From the NCBI RefSeq assembly GCF_000715075.1, contig NC_134087.1:128055018-128119017 (forward strand): a stretch of DNA of 64,000 nt. The letters run 5' to 3'. Position numbers and translations under genes: made by a program. This DNA comes from Nicotiana tabacum (lineage: Eukaryota; Streptophyta; Magnoliopsida; Solanales; Solanaceae). Positions 57,061-64,000 of the stretch are shown piece after piece. The notes beneath the pieces were generated by a model. The model was not told the origin of the DNA, did no database searches, and saw only the letters and a list, made by a program, of their open reading frames with translations. Position 1 is the first letter of the stretch. Each line of letters opens with the position of its first letter.

Positions 57061-58496
57061 TGACTTCGAGTTATGAACGCATTGTTGGACCTTCGGTTGA
57101 TGTTAATGTAATGAACGGATCCTTATGGCTGGTGGGTGAGTGTGGACCCTAGAGAATTAACTAATTTAATTGTAACTACGACAATGTCATTGGAGGATGT
57201 CGATATGGAATTACATAGGAGGGATATCTCCTCTGAGCAGGTTAGGGGTTACATGGTTTCTGATGAAGTTCCTATAAGGAGTTCTACTTTCTATCTAACA
57301 TGAGGTATGTACTATGATGTGGGCTTGGATCTCCTGAAGAAGATGGTGTAGTTGTCAGAGGCTGCGTGTGTGCTTGGGCATGTTAATTCGGGATATGTTA
57401 TGAAAAGTTTAACCACAACTTGCAAGAAATTTGTAGAGTAACAGTGCGAGATCATTGTAATTGAGAAGGAGGAGCCACTGTGGGTTCTGAATTTATATGG
57501 TTGTGGCTTAAAGCTAAGTGGGTGAGCCTACTATCTATGATTGGGTTACGTGGTTATGTGCCTATGCAGTTTTTGGTTACCGGTACATTGGTGGATTATT
57601 TATGACTAAGGGAAGAAAACATTAAAGGTAATTTAGGAAAGGAATTTGATGAATGTGTGCTAGCTTTCGTCTTATCGATTCATGCGTAGATTTTGGGATA
57701 ACTCAGATTTTATACTTGGAAACGATTCATACTATTGCTTATTTAGAGTGTTTGTGTGCTAATAGAGCATTAGTTTTCAGTTGTATAATCCAGACTGGAT
57801 TAAAGTGGGTGAATCTCTACAATGGTTCTAGCGGGTTTAAGAAGGAAAGTGTAGTGCCTAAGGATTTTCGAGTTCGTCGTGTGGCTAAGGAATTGCAGCG
57901 AAGTGTGAAAGGGACTTGGAATATTTCTATGAATATCGCCGGGTCTGCTGTGCGATGATAGAGAGATGTAGGAAGTAGCTTCATATTCGCAGAAGATCTT
58001 TCAGAGTGGGTGTATTAGTTGGAGATATTATTGTGTTCATGCAGGGAGTATAATTAAAAGGGTTTATGGGTATTAAGATGACGAGGTCTCGTGATTTGGG
58101 TCACTCGGGATGAGTGTTTTTTGAGGTCCGTTGTGTGTTTAAATAGAAGTGTTGTTTCGAAGGTAAGTCAAGCGTAAATTGGAAGAAGTTGAACCAGTTA
58201 GTAGTGGTTTGAATCAACATGGTTAAGGAAATGGTCGGTTCATTCGGTGTGGTAAGGTTATTCAGGTATTTGTGGCTACAATTGCGGGCTTAGCAATATC
58301 TGTAATTTGATTTATTTGGAGATATTTAATTCTGATGGTTCTGTTATACGTGAATGGGTCCCAAAAGAGTTATGGTGGTTTAGACCATGGCTTGAGGTTG
58401 GCGTATTCTAGGGTTATGAGAATTTGGCTGCGTGATGCAAATATTCTTCTGAAATAAGTTAAGCAAAAGGTTTCTAGCCGATTAAGTGTTTATTCT
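57061..58496 (+). other. uncharacterised interior of TE7
   Basis: About 1.4 kb without convincing coding similarity. It probably continues the decayed element, as composition is similar to the integrase remnant before it. The open frame at 57653-57958 has no recognised motif. It ends where the Ogre LTR starts. Confidence 0.4.
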
Positions 58497-61400
58497 TGTG
58501 AGCACGTGATTTTTGCCCTATATGAATTACTTCCACAAATTTGAGAAAAATAAATTTTCCCATTATTTGCGATTTCGTAGATTTTTGTGGCATTTTTGTC
58601 AACTGTTTGTCTTTGTCTATGCACGTTTATTTTATCTAATTCATGGAAATACAAAAATATGTTGCATTTGCATTTAGGATTTAATTTTACATTTGTTAGA
58701 CTAATTAGCAAATTAATGTTTTACAAAAATGAAAAAATCACAAAAATAATTTACTTTCGCACTTTTAATTTTAATTTTTAAAATTTTGGTAGTTTTCCCT
58801 TCAAATTTGGTTTTTAATTATTGGTGGTAATTGTTAGTCGAAGTTAATTAATTCAATGTGGTAGGATAACTTGATGTAGGGATTAATTTAGGTTTTTATT
58901 TTTAGTTGTAATTTAAAAGAAATTAGAAAAGAAGAAATGAAAATAAAAGGAAGTAAGAGAGGCTGTATTTGGGCCAACTTGTAACAGCCCAAAATTTTCC
59001 CTCCAATACCCGTTTAACCCAGGTCCAGACCCGTCTCACCCGGTCCAGTCCCCCCTACAAACCAAACGACACAGTTTCGTTACCTCCTATCTCAACCGTT
59101 GGATCAACAAGATCCAACGGACCAAGACTAACCTCTCCCCCATATTTAACTCTCCTAAGGCCTACCCCTCCCCCTCTCAAACTCGTCTCTCACTTCACCC
59201 CACCCTCAGAGACCACAATTCCGAACCCTAGCGCCGCCTCATTTTCCACCGCATCTGCCCGGCGGTGCTACCCCTAAACTGCCCCAAACTAATACCCTAA
59301 AACCCCCATGACTCCCTCTCTCCAAATTCTTAACCCATATCCCTCGAATCCCTCCCGATTCCGTCGAATCTTGAATCTAAGGATAGAGTTCGAAGCCCCA
59401 AGAAGTCAAAACGGTTCAGTCTTTGATTCTGTGGCTTGCATGGCTACTTGCCCCTGTTTTTCTGAAGATTGAAGGTTGATTAAACACGAAAGTGATGTTG
59501 TTCACTTGTTGTTTACGAAGAACAACTGGGTAACATCACTTTTTGTTTAAATTAGTGTCTCAATTAGGTTTCGAGCTTTGATTTGGTAAGTTCCTCCTCC
59601 CCTCTTGTATTTTTCTTTTTTTTACTGTTCCACTTTACTCCTCCTCTCCTTTTTCTTTGTTCTGGTCGAAATTCGTTTAGACCTTCTGACTTCAAGTTGG
59701 TTCCATCTTTTGTTCTGTTTTCCTCTTCTTTTCCTCTTCTTTGTGAAAGCTTGACTATCTGATTTATTTAGTCCGTTTCTTCAACCCTATTTTGTTTAGT
59801 TCTTTTGCGTTAATAGCATAATTACCGTTTCATCATCTATATAGTCACCTAGCTAATACAATTAGGCCCTTAACTTAGCTAATTTCCTGTTGTATGTCTA
59901 AGTTAATTAGTTTATCCACTTTCTTGTGTTTTGATTGGGTATTAAAGGTTTCAGATTTCTTATCTTGGGAATTTTGGGTCAGTTCTTAATTTGGGGATCC
60001 CTGATTGTCTTTAATTGGTTCTGAAAATCAAAAAGCCCAAGTGGGGTCGTGTTTGGGTTTGCAGACCCATGACCCATTTGAGGTTCAGGGGTTGTGGGGG
60101 TAGTTTAGGAAATTGGCTTGGGGAATCATTAGTGTAACAAATTGAGAAGCTTCCAGGAAGTGACATTGGGGGCTGTTTTTGAAATTCTGATAATTAACTA
60201 GGGGTATGGGAGCTAAAATAAAAATTGGAAAAGGGGCAAAATGCAAAGATTGAGGTCTGTTGCTGCCCTACTCTCTTGCCTATAAAGGCACATTTCCTTG
60301 AAATTCAAGGCAGACTTTGAAGGGAAAAAATCCAGAAAAAATAAAAAAAAAATCAGAAACGGCTAAGAATTTCAGAGAAAAACTACTATTCCATCGAATT
60401 TCCTTCTCTGATTCTTGAGATTTTCAACTTCTGAAGCAATTTTGATTCATTGGGAGTTTGAAAATGGTTTGAATTAGAAGCTGTGGCTGATTTTCTGGGA
60501 TTTGGAAAAGGGTCTAATATTTTGCTGGTTTGGATTTCAAAAATGGACTGAAACTACTGTTCTACTATTAATTGTTGTTGCTAGATTGCTGTTGATCTCA
60601 TCTTTTTCTTCTGATATTCTGTAGTTATTTTTGGCTGCACCCAGGTACACTTTCGAATCCTTGCAATGGAATGTGAATGTTGAATGAAAAGTGGTGTTCT
60701 AATATCCAGATTTCAGCTCCCTTTCAAAGTCTGATTTTAGTAGTTTTGTTGTGGTTTGATGCTTATCAATCAATCTGTTTGCAGTTTTAATCAAACTTAG
60801 TTTCAGTGAATGTCATGTAGTTGTTTGTAATCATAAAATTGGACTTTCACTCTATTTCAGTAGTTTCAAGTGTATTCAAATGAATTTTAGCTTTGTATTA
60901 GAGGTCTGATGACATGATATACTACTGCTTGGCTCATTAGTTTATGTGCTGAAACCAATGTTTTAATTATCTTAGATGTATCAGTGTGTTGGAGGTTCTT
61001 GAAGAGTCGATAATTTTGCCCAAATGATATCATTTTAAGGTCTCTTAAGGTTGCCATCTTGAGGGTTGATTGAACTACCTTGCACTTAGTATATCAGTAT
61101 ATGCATGCTAGTAAAAATCTAGGAGTTTAATGTTAAAGGTTTCATGGAATTAGTCTATTAATTGTCTTGGATCCAATGTTTGGGATTGGACAAGGTTAAG
61201 TCTATATTAGCAATTGTATTTTTCTGAAATCATGTTGGTGATGGGCTGGGTTCAATGTCAGACTTCCTTTTACATTTCTGATGTTGAATCCATGGTAGCA
61301 ATTATATTTTGAAATCACATTGATGTTTGGCTAGAAGTCATGATTGTTGTTATACTTTAAATGGTGAAAACTGATGGTGAGCTTTATGACATCATGTATG

Positions 61401-62475
61401 GCATCTTTGTTATAAAATGTGATTTATTAGTAAAAATACACTTCACATCCATTTAAGATTGGCAAAAATGGTCAGTGCTTGTTTAGTCTCATGATTTTTC
61501 ATGAAGAATGACATTTGTTTCGAGAAATGACCATGAATCACGCAGTTGGGCCTTTGTCGTCGACCGAGTTATGCCTAAAGTCTTTTAGCTGATCTAGTCC
61601 GGTTCCGGGCCTTACCTGGAGCCCAGTTCCCTTCAATTGCTTGGCTATTGTTACTTGAGTCCGGGATTCGATTCTTTGCCAAACATGGGCCAATATAGTT
61701 ATTGCATAGGCTGCTCGTAGCTATGCATGCGTAACTTAATTTGTTTTAAATCCGAACACTTTAGTTTTTTTTTATTAAATGTGATCCACTTTAACTGGTG
61801 GGGGTAAGCTATACTATGCGCCATGCCAAGTAGAATCCTTAACTGCATGGCCCTCGCTTGATTAATCTTGTTTATCCTTAGAATCGAGGCGTGCCATTTA
61901 GTTAAATTTCCATGGCCCTCGCCAAATCAAAAACGCGTAGTCGCTTTAGGCGCGTTATTTTAATAATTAATTTCCTTAAACTCGGGTTTGCATTTCATGT
62001 GACCCAAGTCCAAATCCTAACAAAATTAAATAAAATATGTCACGGATTGCGGGTGCATTTCATGTGGCGTGATCCAAAGACGTGTTTTGTATAACGTTGA
62101 AATCTTTCCTAAAATGAAATAAAAGCGGTTTTAAAGTTAAAATGCACATAGGTTTGAAAGTGTTCTAAAATTAGATAATAGGCCAATAATAATAGTTGAG
62201 CGACCGTGCTAGAACCACGGAACTCGGGAATGCCTAACACCTTCTCCCGGGTTAACAGAATTTCTTACCTGGATTTCGGTGTTCGCGGACTATAAAACAG
62301 AGTCAATCTTTCCTCGATTCGGGATTTAAAACCAGTGACTTGGGACACCATAAATTATTCCAAGTGGCGACTCTAATTCTTAAACAAATAAATCCCGTTT
62401 CGATTGTCACTTTAAGTTGGAAAAAACTCCCTTATATTCCCTTCCCGGTGGTGTAGGTAAAAAGGAGGTGTGACA
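58497..62475 (+). repeat. Ogre-type 5' LTR of TE8
   Basis: TGTGAGCACGTGATTTTTGCC...GGTGTGACA, about 3.98 kb. The ends and the last roughly 450 bp match TE6; the middle is more diverged and lacks the 313-bp duplication. A TATA-like CTATAAAGGC lies at 60280-60289 and precedes an A-rich leader, 'gaaaaaatccagaaaaaa'. No coding region is supported inside. Confidence 0.87.
60280..60289 (+). promoter_or_regulatory. candidate TATA box in the TE8 LTR
   Basis: CTATAAAGGC lies about 1.8 kb into the LTR, with an A-rich transcribed-leader-like segment 40 bp downstream. The corresponding place in TE6 (about 43600) has CTATAAGAAG, so a TATA-like motif is kept at the same relative site in both copies. Confidence 0.45.
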
Positions 62476-62479
62476 GCTC

Positions 62480-62497
62480 TGGCGACTCTGCTGGGGA
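62480..62497 (+). other. primer binding site of TE8 (tRNA-Arg type)
   Basis: TGGCGACTCTGCTGGGGA, four bases after the LTR end; identical to that of TE6. Confidence 0.87.
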
Positions 62498-63609
62498 TCG
62501 AACCCAAAATCTCTTGTTCAGGGTTTAGAATTCGAGCTTAGATGATTTGTAATGTTTGGCTTTATTTATTATCTAATTTTGTTACATGTTTGGGCCTAAT
62601 GTGCTAAATGTTGCTTTTACCGCTTTGATATTCTGTGAACTGTATATAAACTGCTACGAAACCCTTCCTCTCTTTGAGTCTTCTAAATCATGGAGAAGTG
62701 TGCACTTCGTGTGACTTCTCTTCTGTTAGAGTCATATCCCAAATTTTAGAACGAGGTTCGGACAAGTTGCAAAGTCGGTGAAGCTTCTGTATTCCCGATA
62801 CGCTACCCCCCTCGGCTCGAGCTATCCGCTTGGGTAAGCCAGGTTTAGAATAATAAACCCACGTTTTAAACCTAGTATAACAAGACCGCATGCCGGAAAG
62901 TAGGAACATTTGCTTTCATCACGTGCATTTGACTTTAGAAACTCAACACAGGGGTCGGGTCTGTCTAGGACAGGTGTACCAAAAATGAAAAAAGACCATC
63001 CTGATGCATCCTACTTGCTACTTGTGCATTTATTTGCTTCGTATACTGACCGGCTTATGAATAATAGGATAAAGTTGGGAAAAGAGGATAGCAATGTGAG
63101 GGTTAAGTGAGTTAATCACCTGTTTTGAAAAAACCAATGTCCAAATGGTACTGAAACTCTGCCAAATTTTTGAGAAAAATGAAATGAAAAAAAAAGGAGA
63201 AAGTCTTGTTTTCAAAAAATAGTCGGTTTTGTTTTATCTGCCAGAACTACGCCAGTTTGATTCTCACCGGATGTGAGATACATAGGCAACCCCTATCGTG
63301 TCCAACTTCTTTTTTGCAAAAATAGCCCAAAAGAACAAAACTTTTTATTTTTATTGCAAATAAGTAAGGTGATGTCATTCTTGTCAAAAATAGTTGAATG
63401 TCCCTCAAAGGGCGCCGGAAGGCTGTTTTTGCAAGAACAGTCGCATTTAGTCAATTTTTCAAGGTTTTGGCTGCTTAGCCGACACAACCTTAAAATCTTC
63501 GTTTTTGAAGTGCTGAAAGGCCGTATTGGCGAAGCCGGATTTTTGTGAATATTTTGAAAAATGGTCATTTTTCTTGAGTCATAATTTTCTTTTAAAATCA
63601 CCTTAATAA
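62498..63609 (+). other. leader of TE8
   Basis: Non-coding. It includes 'cggatgtgagatacataggc' near 63270, a string typical of leaders of this lineage, and a 62520-62830 part shared with TE6. Short open frames on both strands (for example 63293-63724 minus) are not supported. Confidence 0.7.
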
Positions 63610-64000
63610 ATGTGCAGGATGAGCACAATTCAAAATGAACCTTTCTCAGTCCGTGAAGAGATCCCGTTGGAGCTACATATGTGGTGGCATGATTTGGGGG
63701 ACGGTAGCAGAAAAATTGTGACAAAAGCGTTGGGCGGTCTTGTCAGGCTCTTTAAAGTTAAGCCGAGAAAGGACATAATTGAGGCCTTGATACCATTTTG
63801 GGACCCAGCACATAATGTATTCCACTTTGCTGATTTCGAGCTAACTCCTACACTGGAAGAGATAGCAGGCTACGCCGGTTTCTAAGAGAATCTTAGAAAT
63901 CAATATCCGGTGGCACCTAGAACAGTAACCCCTCACAAATTTTGGACTTTTTAAGCATCAGTCGGGACATCCGAGATGGAAATTTGGCCAAACGATTCTG
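63610..64000 (+). pseudogene. Ogre ORF1 (DUF7745-like), N-terminal part, broken
   Basis: The start is the ATG at 63610 or 63619. The first 91 residues include 'REEIPLELHMWWHDLGDG', 'LGGLVRLFKVKPRKD', 'IEALIPFWDPAHNVFHFADF' and 'ELTPTLEEIAGYAGF'. This is the pattern of the plant ORF1 family that, to my knowledge, Pfam lists as DUF7745; its function in the element is unknown. A TAA at 63883 ends the frame, but similarity continues in the same frame ('NQYPVAPRTVTPHKF'). A one-base deletion in a T-run near 63942 then shifts to a frame reading 'ISRDIRDGNLAKRF' up to the window edge. Confidence 0.75.

Larger units (their letters stand above)
52974..58496 (+). mobile_element. TE7: decayed gypsy element, 5' LTR and partial interior, interrupted by TE8
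   Basis: Plus-strand LTR (52974-55898) followed by a tRNA-Met-type primer site (TTGGTATCAGAGCACTAGG, 55901-55919), a leader, and an interior in which only a strongly diverged integrase can be traced. The right part lies beyond the Ogre element that starts at 58497, or is absent. The interior between the primer site and the integrase is only about 730 bp, so gag, protease, RT and RNase H are missing. Confidence 0.75.
58497..64000 (+). mobile_element. TE8: Ogre/Tat-type retrotransposon, 5' part (runs off the window)
   Basis: 5' LTR (58497-62475), tRNA-Arg-type primer site (62480-62497), a leader of about 1.1 kb and the beginning of ORF1 at 63610. Ogre elements carry a separate ORF1 before gag-pol, very long LTRs and this primer site. 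The element is inserted in TE7. Its gag-pol and 3' LTR lie beyond the right edge, so the target duplication cannot be checked here. Confidence 0.88.

Noticed and set aside
63293..63724. 143-residue minus-strand frame at the right edge
   Set aside because: Antisense to the Ogre leader and ORF1, whose plus-strand reading has clear family features.

Overview
This window is plant nuclear repeat DNA, almost certainly from a Solanaceae genome and probably Nicotiana; the genus is an inference from repeat style. I see no host gene. About 95% can be assigned to LTR retrotransposons of three kinds: Ty3/gypsy chromoviruses with long (2.5-3 kb) LTRs and a C-terminal chromodomain (Tekay/Del-like), non-autonomous relatives of these, and Ogre/Tat-type elements with 4 kb LTRs and a tRNA-Arg-type primer binding site. 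A small MITE cluster and a few short anonymous stretches fill the rest.

Layout. 1-1676: anonymous, possibly an Ogre-like LTR on the minus strand. 1677-12196: TE1, a plus-strand chromovirus with 5' LTR, degenerate gag-pol and a truncated 3' LTR. 12197-12530: AT-rich spacer. 12531-15610: TE2, a minus-strand LTR plus leader down to the gag start codon. 15613-16179: possible small LTR. 16201-17278: LTR fragment with 52-bp tandem repeats. 17279-18077: head-to-head LTR chimera. 18078-49754: TE3, a minus-strand chromovirus whose 5' LTR is split by a 23.7-kb insertion. 50017-52017: two inverted MITEs flanking a Stowaway-like MITE. 52974-58496: TE7, a plus-strand LTR and decayed interior. 58497 to the right edge: TE8, an Ogre element with 5' LTR, primer site, leader and the start of ORF1.

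The 24435-48110 block is a Russian doll. TE4 (minus-strand chromovirus, best preserved gag-pol) sits in the TE3 LTR with target duplication GTATA. TE5 (plus strand, non-coding interior) sits in the 5' LTR of TE4 with duplication ATATG. TE6 (Ogre 5' LTR plus leader) sits in the 3' LTR of TE5; its right part and about 413 bp of that LTR are deleted. The insertion order is therefore TE3, TE4, TE5, TE6.

How parts relate. TE5 shares leader, part of its LTR and the hairpin upstream of the polypurine tract with TE4, and looks like a non-autonomous derivative of the TE4 lineage that jumped into a TE4 LTR. The coding regions are dead: nearly all premature stops in TE4 and TE1 are TAG or TGA where CAG or CGA is expected, the pattern left by 5-methylcytosine deamination in silenced plant heterochromatin. 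The most interesting non-coding signals are clusters of 12-bp palindromes inside the LTRs, a hairpin at the LTR outer edge whose pairing is kept by a double change in one copy, and the hairpin next to the polypurine tract.
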